Assembly (NCBI RefSeq): GCF_001682865.1
Contig: NZ_MAQX01000033.1
Location: 434,001 to 498,000 of the forward strand
DNA from: Bacillus sp. FJAT-26390
GTDB lineage: Bacteria; Bacillota; Bacilli; Paenibacillales; Paenibacillaceae
Reading direction: 5' to 3'
DNA length: 64,000 nucleotides
Shown here: positions 34,813 through 43,754 of the stretch, one piece after another
Numbering within the stretch: position 1 is the first letter of the stretch
How the letters are laid out: every line of letters begins with the position of its first letter
Notes under the pieces: model-generated
Databases searched by the model: none
What the model was told of the DNA's origin: nothing
The model's input: only the letters and a program-made list of their open reading frames with translations
Translations under genes and position numbers: made by a program

Positions 34813-35649
34813 CTATTTCGAAATATCGATAAAGCCTTCGCCAAATACGTCCCGCACGTCGTGAATCGTAATAAAAGCATTTTTATCGACGGCTTTGACG
34901 ATTTTTTTCAGCTGGCTCAGCTCTTGCTTGCCAATGACAATGTAGAGAATTTCCTTCGGTTTTTGCGTATAATGCCCGCGCCCATAAATGACCGTAACCC
35001 CTCGATCCATCACCACCGTTACTTGCTCGGCAATTTTGGCCTGCTCCTCGGAAATGATCGTGACCGCTTTTTTCGGATTAACGCCTTCAATGATGAAATC
35101 CATCGTCTTCGTTCCGATATAAAGCATGACGATCGTGAGCATAAGCGCCTCCGCCCCTATAATGAAATAGGAAGAGAATGCGACGATCAAATCAAAAAAC
35201 AGCAGCGCATAGCTAATGTTCCAGTCCAAAAACTTGTTCGCGATTCTTGCCAAAATCGTTGTGCCTGCGGTCGTCCCGCCAACTCTTATAATAAGGCCGA
35301 TCCCAATTCCGCCAAATAATCCGCCAAAAATAGCGTTAACCATTCTTTCATCCGATGCGACGTTCCAATCCGCCGTTAAATGAAGAAACAGGGAATGGAA
35401 CGCGACTGCCGCAATCGTATAGATGACGGCTCTCTTATCCAAGAAGCGATAGCCCACGATGAGCAGGAACGAGTTGAAGATCAAGCTCATTAGCCACGGC
35501 GCCCACCCGAACACATAATATAAAATAATCGTTATCCCGGTAACGCCGCCTTCGCCAAGCTCGTTCGGAATAACAAATAAATTGATTGATAATGCAAAAA
35601 CAAATGCCCCTAACATAATCATAAGCATATCCAGCGAAATCTTCTTCAT
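34813..35649 (-). CDS. YitT-family membrane protein (DUF161 + DUF2179)
   Basis: About 278 residues from ATG 35649, which has GAAGGG nine bases upstream; the longer frame uses a TTG at 35655. Five membrane helices lie in the first 175 residues (ISLDMLMIMLGAFVFALSIN; EGGVTGITIILYYVFGWAPW). A cytosolic ferredoxin-like DUF2179 domain follows (FGEGFIDISK at the end; VVMDRGVTVIYGRGHYTQKP). The family is widespread in Bacillota and of unknown function; a transporter or sensor role has been suggested. It is monocistronic with its own terminator. Confidence 0.9.
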   Translation of the reverse strand: MKKISLDMLMIMLGAFVFALSINLFVIPNELGEGGVTGITIILYYVFGWAPWLMSLIFNSFLLIVGYRFLDKRAVIYTIAAVAFHSLFLHLTADWNVASDERMVNAIFGGLFGGIGIGLIIRVGGTTAGTTILARIANKFLDWNISYALLFFDLIVAFSSYFIIGAEALMLTIVMLYIGTKTMDFIIEGVNPKKAVTIISEEQAKIAEQVTVVMDRGVTVIYGRGHYTQKPKEILYIVIGKQELSQLKKIVKAVDKNAFITIHDVRDVFGEGFIDISK

Positions 35650-35808
35650 CTTCAAACACCCTTCTTAACAATAAATGTAACTTTCAGCAAATCCATCTTA
35701 TCAGATAATGTATGGAAGCAGAAGGCTATCACGTTAACGCAAAAAAGGGGCTGTTCAAAAGGACTAAACTCGCTAGGGCATGAGGTCGGTGGAGTAAAGG
35801 AGATTTTC

Positions 35809-35988
35809 AGCGGACAGAGGATCCTTTATTTTTCTAATTCAGCGATATTTGTGGCATTAGCGGACTCAGGTTCCGCTAATCACTCAGAAAACCCAATATT
35901 GACCTCGTTTAAATGGAAATAACGGATCTACTGTCCGCCTATTACGACAAAATGGTCAAAACGCAAATATAACGGAACTACAGTCCTC
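35809..35988. repeat. Four copies of an interspersed palindromic unit (CGGA-N7-TCCK)
   Basis: CGGA-N7-TCC(G/T) occurs four times with exactly 7 nt between arms: 35811-35825, 35861-35875, 35923-35937 and 35973-35987. The second is extended to an 8-bp perfect arm TTAGCGGA/TCCGCTAA. Such CGGA.CTACxGTCCG units occur between genes in Paenibacillus genomes as I remember them. They could be mobile miniature elements or RNA hairpins. Confidence 0.65.
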
Positions 35989-36043
35989 TCATTATCTGAC
36001 ACAAAACAGTAATTCTGAATAAGAAGGTCTCAATCAATTAAAA

Positions 36044-36082
36044 AAGCCTCCAACCACACCTTGAAAGTGGAGTTGGAGGCTT
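36044..36082 (-). terminator. Terminator of rlmN
   Basis: AAGCCTCCAAC (36044-36054) pairs with GTTGGAGGCTT (36072-36082), extended by CAC/GTG inside. On the minus strand the stem ends in TTTTTTAATTG. It lies about 90 bp after the rlmN stop. Confidence 0.82.
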
Positions 36083-36173
36083 AGCTTTCTTATGATCCGC
36101 ACTTCAAAGGCGGACAAAAGAAACCATGATATGGCTTTGGAACAGACTCTTTGTAGACTAAAGCTTACCGAGT

Positions 36174-37250
36174 TTAGCCGATTTGAAGCTCCTTGGATTT
36201 TTTGATCTGCTTGCTTCTCAGCTGTCCGCAAGCCGCATCAATATCCGTACCGTGCTCTAGACGCACGCTGCAGCTGACGCCTTGCTTCTTCAGCGTATCA
36301 TAGAAAGCCCGTACCGTTTCGCGGTCGGTTCTTTGATATTGGCTATGCTCATCCACCGGATTGTACGGAATAAGGTTCACGTTAGCCAGACTGCGCCGAT
36401 CGCCAATCAGCTCTGCAAGCTCCAAAGCATGCTCCCGCTGATCGTTAACATCCTTGAGCAAAATATATTCGAGCGTAATTCTCCGATTGGTCTTCTCCAA
36501 ATAATAATCGATCGATTCCATTAATTTCTCGATGGGGATCGCCCGGTTGATTTTCATAATTCGCGTTCTCAGCTCATTGTTCGGCGCATGAAGGGAAACC
36601 GCAAGGTTAACCTGCAAGTCGGAGTCCGCGAACTCTTCGATTTTTTTGGCAAGGCCGCTGGTCGATACCGTAATGTGTCTAGCTGCGATAGCAAGACCCT
36701 TCTGGCTCTTGATAATGCTGATAAAGTCGGACAGGTTCTCGAAATTATCGAACGGCTCGCCGATGCCCATGACGACAACGTGGCTGACCTGCTCACCCTG
36801 CTGCGCTTGGTCCAGGTGAATCTGCACCTTCATAATCTGCTCGACAATTTCGCCGCCGCTTAAGTCGCGGCTCTTGGCAAGCAAGCCGCTCGCGCAGAAG
36901 CTGCAGCCAATGTTGCAGCCAACCTGGGTGGTAACGCAAACCGACAAACCAAATTTATGTCTCATCAATACCGTCTCAATCAAATTGCCATCACTCAGCT
37001 TGAACAAAAACTTATTGGTTCCGTCCGCTGATTGCTGCCTAGTATGCTCGCTAAGCGTCTGAATGACAAAATGCTCGGACAGCAATTGAATGCACTCTTC
37101 CTTCACATCGATCATATCCGCAAAGGCCGTTACCCGCTTCCGGTACAGCCAATCCCATACCTGAGATGCCCTGAATTTCGTATATCCATGCATGATCAAC
37201 CATTCCGTCAGTTGATCAAACGTTAATCCATAAATGGATGCTTTATTCAT
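36174..37250 (-). CDS. rlmN: 23S rRNA (adenine-2503-C2)-methyltransferase
   Basis: A 358-residue radical-SAM enzyme that methylates C2 of A2503 in 23S rRNA and A37 in some tRNAs. The 4Fe-4S cluster motif CNIGCSFC is Cys112, Cys116 and Cys119. The cysteine that takes the methyl group in the mechanism is Cys341 near the C-terminus ([14 protein letters not shown]), with the partner motif further upstream. The N-terminal helical domain holds the RNA ([16 protein letters not shown]). Cfr resistance-type differences were not examined. It starts at ATG 37250, monocistronic, terminator at 36044-36082. Confidence 0.93.
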   Translation of the reverse strand: MNKASIYGLTFDQLTEWLIMHGYTKFRASQVWDWLYRKRVTAFADMIDVKEECIQLLSEHFVIQTLSEHTRQQSADGTNKFLFKLSDGNLIETVLMRHKFGLSVCVTTQVGCNIGCSFCASGLLAKSRDLSGGEIVEQIMKVQIHLDQAQQGEQVSHVVVMGIGEPFDNFENLSDFISIIKSQKGLAIAARHITVSTSGLAKKIEEFADSDLQVNLAVSLHAPNNELRTRIMKINRAIPIEKLMESIDYYLEKTNRRITLEYILLKDVNDQREHALELAELIGDRRSLANVNLIPYNPVDEHSQYQRTDRETVRAFYDTLKKQGVSCSVRLEHGTDIDAACGQLRSKQIKKSKELQIG

Positions 37251-37393
37251 GTCTTACCCTCTTTTCAAAACTTCAATATGCAATGCTGCTCTGCCTAACC
37301 AGCCGAAACAAACAATCTGCTTATTATTGTCCCAAAATTGCATCATTAAAACAAGGGGAGATAGGCAGTTATTTAGCCAATACGCCAAAAAGA

Positions 37394-37417
37394 CGGCTGA
37401 TAACGGTAGATCAGCCG
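37394..37417 (-). terminator. Orphan terminator downstream of a gene relic
   Basis: CGGCTGAT (37394-37401) pairs with ATCAGCCG (37410-37417) around an 8-nt loop. On the minus strand the stem is followed by TCTTTTTGG. The only candidate gene upstream on that strand is the frameshifted relic at 37436-37625, which suggests that a real gene once ended here. Confidence 0.7.
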
Positions 37418-37435
37418 CCTTCTATCGGATATCGT

Positions 37436-37625
37436 TTATTGCTTCGTCAAATTCAGCTCTAGCCGCACCGTCAGATCGTTCTCGGTTTCCAGTACGACGG
37501 TATGCGGATTTTCCATGCCAAAACCAGAAAATTGCATGGTGGATGTCCCAGATCGGCTAAGACTGAACGACGGAGAAAGAAAGCGTGAACGAAGCGGTGC
37601 TGCTGCCCTTTAGCCCTCCCGCTTA
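37436..37625 (-). pseudogene. Frameshifted gene remnant
   Basis: Two open frames on the minus strand, joined by a shift near 37560, read like one protein end. The first is GLKGSSTASFTLSFSVVQS ending at TAG. The second continues as SRSGTSTMQFSGFGMENPHT, then VVLETENDLTVRLELNLTKQ and stop at 37436-37438. No start codon survives; the upstream sequence has a stop. A terminator-like stem follows at 37394-37417. The family is not recognised. It may be a decayed gene or chance; composition and terminator favour the former. Confidence 0.35.
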
Positions 37626-37708
37626 ATTAGAAGCGTCAAGGACCGGATGCGCGTCCTTTGCGCTATTTGTATTTGCCGATGTGTATATTTTCAACATGAT
37701 AAAGTTGA

Positions 37709-37849
37709 TTTTCTGACGTTTACGAAAGCGCTTTCGATTGCTATACTTTGGATGAAATTAACAAATATAAGGCGGACGGCGAAGAGGCGCAACGATTTAA
37801 CGTATACTTGAATGCGCTTACAAAAGAGGGACAAACCCTTCTGTTGTAA
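37709..37849 (+). pseudogene. Coding-like open frame without a good start
   Basis: After a stop at 37706-37708 a frame runs 46 codons: FSDVYESAFDCYTLDEINKY, then KADGEEAQRFNVYLNALTKE and GQTLLL before TAA at 37847-37849. Residue use is protein-like (charged helices). A TTG at 37748 is the only start candidate and lacks a ribosome binding site. It looks like the C-terminal tail of a truncated gene. It overlaps a competing reading as a promoter with a palindrome (37719-37747), so one of the two may be coincidental. Confidence 0.35.
37719..37747 (+). promoter_or_regulatory. Promoter with internal palindrome (candidate cre/LacI operator)
   Basis: TTTACG (37719-37724) and TATACT (37742-37747) are 17 bp apart. 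The 14-bp perfect palindrome CGAAAGCGCTTTCG (37723-37736) lies in the spacer and resembles CcpA/LacI-type operators. It would drive the secreted-protein gene at 37980 through a leader of about 225 nt. A repressor here would block the polymerase. Confidence 0.55.
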
Positions 37850-37979
37850 TACATACTTCAAGCGAAGAGGAGGGGATTTATATTTAAAGCGGCATGATCG
37901 AGCGAGGATAATGATAGGCTCCGTATCCGGCTATCTTCTTCACGATTCACAACCATTCATTTAAGGAGTGACTATAAAC

Positions 37980-40043
37980 ATGTTAACTTCATTCAAAAAA
38001 AGCTATGCGCTCGTTTTATTAGCTTTCATTATGGTTGTACAGATTACTTTGCTTCCGGCCGGCCGTGCGGAGGCTGCAGCGGATTACGCGCTTGCTTCCG
38101 ACCGGGCATACGCTTGGCTGAAGGCGCAGCAGGATTTAACCGCAGGTTTTAGCGTTGACGGAATGGTAGACAGCTTCGATGATTGGTGGAATGCGAACGA
38201 CCGCGTTCAAATCGTTTATACTTACGACCAAGCCGTTGCGGCCATTGCATTCATGCTGAAAAATGACCGCGTGCGCGCAGAGAAAGTTTTGAACAAGATG
38301 GCTCAGTTCCAAGATCCGGACGGCTCCTGGATTAATTCGTATTGGTGGAACGGCGCAGGCGAGGAAATCCGGAAGCATGTAGGGCCGGTCGCTTGGATGG
38401 CAATGGCCTATATGGCGTATGAGAAAAAGTACGGCTCCACCACCTACCAGCCTAATGTGAAGAAGTCGCTCGATTGGATCGTCTCTTTCCAGAAGGCAAA
38501 CGGCGGCATCTCCGGAGGCACGACGACATGGGATGTGCCAGGTGCGGTGACAAACGAAGTATGGACTTCAACGGAGCATAACCAGGACGTATACAATTTG
38601 CTGAAGTATTACGCGAACATTTTCCCGGACCGTACGACTACTTACAATAATGCAGCGACAGGCGTGAAAACGTTCCTAGATAACGTGGTATGGAATGACA
38701 CGCTCAAGCGCTGGAACGGCGGCTGGAAAAACGATACGAACCTGCTCGATCCGTCTGTTCCAATGGACGTCAACCCTTGGGGCGTGCTCGCACTGGGCTT
38801 GTCGGGCACTCGGGATTATAAGCAATCCCTTGCCTACGTAGACAACGCAAACGGAACAGGCACGACTTCAAGTCCAAAATACGTGCAGACGCTGACTTAT
38901 GACGATGCAGGCAACCTGATGACGGCTTACGATTTCGACTGGCAATATGACTGCGCGGCGGCAACAACCCAGACGGGAGCGCCAAACGGACAGAAATGCG
39001 CAGATATTTGGCTCGAAGGGTCCGCCTTCATGTCAACGGCACATTTTATGAACGGCAATACGGCCAAAGCGGATTCCATTCTAGACGAGATGATCAAGAA
39101 GCAAGGAACAAGCGGCACGCTTCTTGGCGGCTTGCCATACTCGCTTAAAGGCTCCAACAACAGCTACTGGAAAATGAGCCAGCAAAACTGCGTTTCCAGC
39201 ACCGGCTGGCTTATCATTGCGATTGCCCGCTTCAATCCGTTTACGGGCAATGCATTAACAGGCGGCGGTGGCGGAGTCGTATCGCCTAGCATTGGCAGCC
39301 TTAGCCCAGCGGCAGGAGCGGCTGGCTCGAGCGTGACGATCACAGGCACTAACTTTGGCGCAACAAAAGGAGCTTCTACTGTAAAATTCGGCTCAGCAAC
39401 AGCGGCGACAACGGCTTGGTCCGCGACTTCCATTACCGCGACTGTTCCTGCTGGACTTGCCTCAGGCGCAGCTAACGTCACGGTTACCGTTAACGGCACG
39501 GCCAGCAATGCTGCTGCTTTCACCGTCACGACCGGCTCTGGAGGCATTTCATCCAACGTGCTATATGTCCGCTCGGGCGCTGCTCTAAGCTTTACCGCTG
39601 GCACAGGTACGTCAAGTGACGCCATTACGGGCGCAGGCGGCACGAATCATGATGGCACGCCGGCTAATGAGCGGACTTACACGATCAGCGGCATCAACGG
39701 AACCTACGACTCTTCCAAGTCGACCGCATTCGATTTGTTTGTAGATGCTGGCACTGCAGTAGGCAGCGGCGTGCAAGTGCAGGTCATTTATGACTTCAAC
39801 GGCAACGGAACCTCGCTGCGCACCGAGACTTATAACTATTTTGCGACCAATCCCGTGACCGACTGGGAGATTTATACGCAAACGAATGGAATCAAGACGG
39901 CATCCGGCTCATTCGCCAACATGGCAAACGGCAAAATTACGATTAAAGTATGGAACGCCATTGGCAATGGCGGCTCGACCCTTCGAGTAGATGCATCAAC
40001 AGCGAATGGACAGCAGTCCAAGATCAGCATTCCGTTTCATTAA
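37980..40043 (+). CDS. Secreted six-hairpin-like protein with IPT/TIG and carbohydrate-binding-like domain
   Basis: About 687 residues from ATG 37980 (AAGGAG 11 nt upstream). A signal peptide ends near AEAAA (residue 34). Residues 35-420 look like an alpha/alpha barrel of helical hairpins (AMAYMAYEKKYGSTTYQPNV, AVAAIAFMLKN, QNCVSSTGWLIIAIARFN), which recalls glycosidase or lyase toroids. A Gly-rich linker precedes an IPT/TIG Ig-like domain (PSIGSLSPAAGAAGSSVTIT, 440-530). The last 150 residues form a beta-rich module (DAGTAVGSGVQVQVIYDFNG, NYFATNPVTDWEIYTQ) like modules on Paenibacillus glucanases. The substrate is unknown. It is terminated at 40046-40095. Confidence 0.72.
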   Translation: MLTSFKKSYALVLLAFIMVVQITLLPAGRAEAAADYALASDRAYAWLKAQQDLTAGFSVDGMVDSFDDWWNANDRVQIVYTYDQAVAAIAFMLKNDRVRAEKVLNKMAQFQDPDGSWINSYWWNGAGEEIRKHVGPVAWMAMAYMAYEKKYGSTTYQPNVKKSLDWIVSFQKANGGISGGTTTWDVPGAVTNEVWTSTEHNQDVYNLLKYYANIFPDRTTTYNNAATGVKTFLDNVVWNDTLKRWNGGWKNDTNLLDPSVPMDVNPWGVLALGLSGTRDYKQSLAYVDNANGTGTTSSPKYVQTLTYDDAGNLMTAYDFDWQYDCAAATTQTGAPNGQKCADIWLEGSAFMSTAHFMNGNTAKADSILDEMIKKQGTSGTLLGGLPYSLKGSNNSYWKMSQQNCVSSTGWLIIAIARFNPFTGNALTGGGGGVVSPSIGSLSPAAGAAGSSVTITGTNFGATKGASTVKFGSATAATTAWSATSITATVPAGLASGAANVTVTVNGTASNAAAFTVTTGSGGISSNVLYVRSGAALSFTAGTGTSSDAITGAGGTNHDGTPANERTYTISGINGTYDSSKSTAFDLFVDAGTAVGSGVQVQVIYDFNGNGTSLRTETYNYFATNPVTDWEIYTQTNGIKTASGSFANMANGKITIKVWNAIGNGGSTLRVDASTANGQQSKISIPFH

Positions 40044-40045
40044 TC

Positions 40046-40095
40046 CAAATCAAAAGCAGCCTTCGTCCCTGCGGATGTTGGCTGCTTTTGATTTG
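40046..40095. terminator. Bidirectional terminator
   Basis: Perfect 16-bp arms at 40046-40061 and 40080-40095 with an 18-nt loop. The left arm begins with CAAATCAAAA and the right ends in TTTTGATTTG. It lies between the convergent secreted-protein and response-regulator genes. Confidence 0.9.
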
Positions 40096-40124
40096 CCTGC
40101 TCTTCGGCTCTCCGCCTCGGGCTA

Positions 40125-40820
40125 TCAAGGCTGCTGCGTTCTCTGATACACCCGCTCCGGCCTTCCTACCGTTCCATAGGAAATATCGGCGACCATTTCC
40201 CCCTTGCCGACAAAATACTCCAAGTAACGCCTCGCGGTCGTACGGCTAAAACCGGCTCTCTTGCCAAGCTCCTCCGCCGTCAGCACCTCCGGGCAATTTT
40301 GAATAATAGCAAGAATCTTCTCGCTCGTTATTTTATCAATCCCTTTAGGAAGATACGTCTCCTTGTCGCCTCTGTCATTCGAGCCCCACAGCAGCTGATC
40401 AATCCCTTCTTGATCCACCTGTTTGTTTGCCCCTCCGAGCAGTTGCATCTGCTGATGGTATCTCTGGTAGGTCTTCAGCTTCTCTTGGAACCTCTCAAAG
40501 ACGACCGGCTTAATCATGAAATCGTACACGCCCCCGCGAATGGCTTCACGCACCGTATCAAATTCCTTCGCTGCCGTAATGATAATGACGTCGGTTAACG
40601 GATTTTTCCGTTGGATATGCTGCAGCAGCTCAAGCCCGTTCATATCAGGAAAATAGAGATCCAGCAGCACGAGATCCGGCTCCAAAATGTCTAGATGGTC
40701 ATTCGCCTGCTGTTTGTCCGTAGCAATGCCAACCACCTCGAAACCCTCGATCTTTTCTACGAAACGGCAGTTAATTTGCGCAATGCGAAGATCATCCTCA
40801 ATGATGAGCACTCGTATCAT
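40125..40820 (-). CDS. Response regulator, CitB/DcuR family
   Basis: A 231-residue regulator. The receiver domain is at 1-120, with the phosphoacceptor Asp in LVLLDLYFPDMNGLEL (residue 54), acidic pair EDD at 8-10, and Lys in FMIKPV. A helix-turn-helix lies at about 160-225 (TAEELGKRAGFSRTTARRYL). It is partner of the kinase that overlaps its 5' end by 23 bp. The pair is divergent from tctCBA and most likely activates tricarboxylate or dicarboxylate uptake in response to external substrate. Confidence 0.92.
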   Translation of the reverse strand: MIRVLIIEDDLRIAQINCRFVEKIEGFEVVGIATDKQQANDHLDILEPDLVLLDLYFPDMNGLELLQHIQRKNPLTDVIIITAAKEFDTVREAIRGGVYDFMIKPVVFERFQEKLKTYQRYHQQMQLLGGANKQVDQEGIDQLLWGSNDRGDKETYLPKGIDKITSEKILAIIQNCPEVLTAEELGKRAGFSRTTARRYLEYFVGKGEMVADISYGTVGRPERVYQRTQQP

Positions 40821-42408
40821 AGCTATCTCCCCTTATCTTTGGAATCACAACAGCAAACGTGACGCCTCCCTCTGGGCGGTTGCGGAAGCTGATCGAGCCT
40901 CCTAGCTGCTGCACCGATTGCTGCACGTTCGATAAGCCAAATCCACGATTCGCCTGCTTCTTTGTAGAGAATCCCATCTCGAAGAGGCGGCCTGCGTTCT
41001 CTTCCGATATGCCGAGTCCGTTGTCCGAAATCTCGATGGCTAGATCAAGGCCGGTATCACTTAGTAACACCGTAATCTGTTTAACTGGAGCGCTGGACTC
41101 AAGCACGGAATCAAACGCGTTATCAATGAGATTGCCGATAACTGTAACCAGCTGATTGCGGCTAATGGCACTAGGAATCGCTTTGAACGTACTTCTCCGA
41201 TCAATTTCAAGATTGACCTTCAGCTCGTTCGCGCGATTGAATTTGCCGATAAGAATTCCGCCTATGATCGGATCTGGAATTTCGTGAAGCAGGAAGTGAA
41301 TCAAGTTCTGATGCACATCCGTTTCATGCGTAATAAGGTCCATAGCCTCCTGATACGATTCCAGCTGGATGAGCCCATAGATCGTATAGAGCTTATTGGA
41401 GTACTCATGCGACTGTGCACGAAGCGCCTCGGTATATCGCTTCACTTGCGTCAGCTCCTCCGTTAAGCGAAGCAGCTCGGATTTATTGCGGAAGCTGGAC
41501 ACCGCCCCAACGACCTGCTGTTGATGATTGTAAATCGGCAGACGATTCACTACGACAAGGCTTTCATTGATGACCATTTCCTGGTCTCGCTCCGCCTCGC
41601 CGGATTTGATGACCTCCAGCAGCCGAGATCCCGGAATGACTTCCTGGACATGGCGCCCGGTCATTTCCATCGTTTCATTTGGATCGATGAGCATTAGTGC
41701 CGTGTGATTGACAAGCGTAACGGTGCCTTCCGTATTTACGGCAATAATGCCCTCGTGAATGGTCTCCAGAATAGCACGCTTCTCCTGATACAGCATGCCG
41801 ATCTCCTTTGGCTCCAGCCCATGAATGGACCGTTTCACGCTATTGGCTATCGCAATCGCCCCGCCGCAGCCTACCATTAGCGCAATGGCGGCAAATAAGA
41901 TCATTTCATTCCGGTACGCTTGTGCCGAAGCTTCTATATCCTTGACTAGAATTCCCACCGATACGATTCCTATGATCTGGTTGTGATCGTCATAGATCGG
42001 CGTCTTCCCCCGCAATGAGGGTCCCATTGATCCGACCGCCTTGGAAATAATCGATTCGCCTTGCAGCACTGGGCCGTTGTCCCCTCCGACCATTTCCTTT
42101 CCGATTCGATCCGGTATAGGATGCGCATAACGGATGCCTTCCCGGTTCCCAATGACGATGTATTCAGCATCCGTCTCCATCCGTATTTTCTCCACGATCG
42201 GTTGAATGGTCGCTGACGGGTTCGCATCATCAAACGCATCCCCTATGACATCCATTAACGCTACCGTCTTTGCTATTTTCAAGGCCGAGGAGCCTACGCT
42301 CTTCTCCAAGTTATTGACGAGCATCCTCTCGAAGCTGAAGGTCAATGCGATAATAATGATGAATAATAAGCTGCCAATCAGCAAAATCAGCCTCGTTTGT
42401 AATCGCAT
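40798..42408 (-). CDS. Sensor histidine kinase, CitA/DcuS family
   Basis: About 536 residues from ATG 42408, behind AAGGAGGAAAAT. TM1 lies at about 5-25, then a PDC-type extracytoplasmic sensor (VEKIRMETDAEYIVIGNREG, YAHPIPDRIGK), TM2 near 168-188, a PAS domain, and the kinase core. The phospho-His is in QSHEYSNKLYTIYGLIQLES, and the ATP lid is in ISDNGLGISEENAGRLFEMG and GFGLSNVQQSVQQLGG. This is the citrate/C4-dicarboxylate sensing family. It overlaps the response regulator gene. A cre-like site and the tctC gene lie on the other side. Confidence 0.92.
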   Translation of the reverse strand: MRLQTRLILLIGSLLFIIIIALTFSFERMLVNNLEKSVGSSALKIAKTVALMDVIGDAFDDANPSATIQPIVEKIRMETDAEYIVIGNREGIRYAHPIPDRIGKEMVGGDNGPVLQGESIISKAVGSMGPSLRGKTPIYDDHNQIIGIVSVGILVKDIEASAQAYRNEMILFAAIALMVGCGGAIAIANSVKRSIHGLEPKEIGMLYQEKRAILETIHEGIIAVNTEGTVTLVNHTALMLIDPNETMEMTGRHVQEVIPGSRLLEVIKSGEAERDQEMVINESLVVVNRLPIYNHQQQVVGAVSSFRNKSELLRLTEELTQVKRYTEALRAQSHEYSNKLYTIYGLIQLESYQEAMDLITHETDVHQNLIHFLLHEIPDPIIGGILIGKFNRANELKVNLEIDRRSTFKAIPSAISRNQLVTVIGNLIDNAFDSVLESSAPVKQITVLLSDTGLDLAIEISDNGLGISEENAGRLFEMGFSTKKQANRGFGLSNVQQSVQQLGGSISFRNRPEGGVTFAVVIPKIRGDSYDTSAHH

Positions 42409-42610
42409 ACATTTTCCTCCTTGCAAAGACATTTCTCTAAGCGATGCGGCACTGTCTTTATTGTAAGCTACAAGCCTGATGGAATATAGACCTTAGTGTC
42501 CCATCTGCCCGTAATTTATATGAACAAAATTAACAAAATAATTGTTTTAGAGCTTATATCGTTATTCTGTTCAAGCGAAATACGCGATGCTAATATGAAT
42601 GCATAGCTCA

Positions 42611-42624
42611 GGTAAGCGCTTTCA
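42611..42624. promoter_or_regulatory. cre site (CcpA) upstream of tctC
   Basis: GGTAAGCGCTTTCA matches the consensus TGWAANCGNTNWCA at 13 of 14 positions. It lies 45 bp upstream of the tctC start codon, consistent with glucose repression of organic-acid uptake. The divergent kinase gene starts about 200 bp away and is less likely the target. Confidence 0.72.
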
Positions 42625-42668
42625 TGATCCATCGGGCGTACCTGTTTGACTCCAAAGGAGGAATAGGA

Positions 42669-43685
42669 ATGAACTTGAAATCTACGCATTTGAAAACGAT
42701 ACTCGCTGCCGCGCTCGTTGCGGTCAGCCTTACAGCCTGCTCATCAACTGGCGGGGGCGCAAGCTCCGCTGATTACCCGAAAAAACCTTTTATAATAACC
42801 GCCCCTTCCGGAGCCGGCGGCGGTTGGGACAAGACAGCAAGGTCTTTAGCCAAGGTGCTTGGCGAGACCAAGCTGATCGAACAGACGATGACCGTAGAGA
42901 ACAAGCCCGGCGGAGGCGGCACCGTATTTCTCGGAGAATACGTAGCTAAGGACAGCGATGACCCTTACAAGCTGTTCGTTAGCTCGCCTCCCCTTCTCAT
43001 CAACAATCTCAAAAAAGAAGGAAACAGCCCTTATGGATACAAGGATGTTACCCCTTTAGCGCAAATCACCAAAGATTTTGGCGCCATCGCGGTTAACGCC
43101 AGCTCCAAATACAAGGATCTCGGGGCGCTAATTGCCGATATCAAGGCAGATCCAACAAAGGTTACGCTTGCGGGCGGCTCTGCCCCGGGCTCCATGGACC
43201 ATTTGATCAGCGTGCTGCCAGCCTTTAAATCAGGCGTTGATCCTAAAACGGTAAAATACCTGTCCTATGACGGCGGCGGCGAGGCCATTGCCGCATTGCT
43301 CGGCAACAACGCCGATGCGATCGGCACCGATATTTCCTCGCTCGGCAGCTATTTGAAAGCCGGTAAAATCAAAATCCTTGCGGTTACTTCCAGTGAGCGG
43401 TTGGGCGGCGACTTTAAAGATATTCCTACACTAAAGGAGCTGGGGCTCGACGCGGAATTCACAATCTGGCGCGGCGTATTTGGGCCAAAAGATATGACGA
43501 AGGAGCAGGCTGCATTTTGGGATGAAAAGCTAAAAGCGCTTTCCGAGAATGAAACATGGCAGAAGGAACTGACGGCGAATGATTGGGCGAGCGAATACAA
43601 AAATGCCGCCGATTTCAAAACGTTCCTGGATGAGCAAGAAGGGGATGTTCAAGAGCTGCTGACTGCTCTCGGCATGCAAAAGTAA
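42669..43685 (+). CDS. tctC: Tripartite tricarboxylate transporter, periplasmic-type binding lipoprotein
   Basis: About 338 residues from ATG 42669 behind AAAGGAGG. A lipobox (VSLTACSS) makes it a membrane-anchored TctC, as is usual in Gram-positive bacteria. Family features include PFIITAPSGAGGGWDKTARS near residue 44 and NADAIGTDISSLGSYLKAGK. It binds a carboxylate and delivers it to TctA/TctB. It is the first gene of a tctCBA-malic enzyme-HPr-like operon, divergent from a CitST-type system. Confidence 0.92.
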   Translation: MNLKSTHLKTILAAALVAVSLTACSSTGGGASSADYPKKPFIITAPSGAGGGWDKTARSLAKVLGETKLIEQTMTVENKPGGGGTVFLGEYVAKDSDDPYKLFVSSPPLLINNLKKEGNSPYGYKDVTPLAQITKDFGAIAVNASSKYKDLGALIADIKADPTKVTLAGGSAPGSMDHLISVLPAFKSGVDPKTVKYLSYDGGGEAIAALLGNNADAIGTDISSLGSYLKAGKIKILAVTSSERLGGDFKDIPTLKELGLDAEFTIWRGVFGPKDMTKEQAAFWDEKLKALSENETWQKELTANDWASEYKNAADFKTFLDEQEGDVQELLTALGMQK

Positions 43686-43754
43686 TCGACTAAATAAGGG
43701 AGGAAGGAAATTCTTCCTCTCTTTCCTTTACTTCATCCTAGGAGGTGCACGACA

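Larger units (their letters stand above)
35656..36173. other. Repeat-rich intergenic region, no gene
   Basis: About 520 bp between the YitT and rlmN genes with no convincing gene. It carries four copies of a CGGA-N7-TCCG/TCCT palindromic unit (35809-35988), the sequence GGAGATTTTC at 35799-35808, a stretch AAAAAAGGGGCTGTTCAAAA near 35740, and the rlmN terminator at 36044-36082. Confidence 0.7.

Noticed and set aside
35740-35760. Possible insertion-sequence end (AAAAAAGGGGCTGTTCAAAA)
   Set aside because: It resembles ends of some transposons, but no transposase, matching opposite end or target duplication is present.
39164-39643. A 159-codon minus-strand frame rich in Pro, Val and Ala
   Set aside because: It is the mirror of the Gly/Ala/Thr-rich IPT domain on the plus strand. 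No start signal is present.
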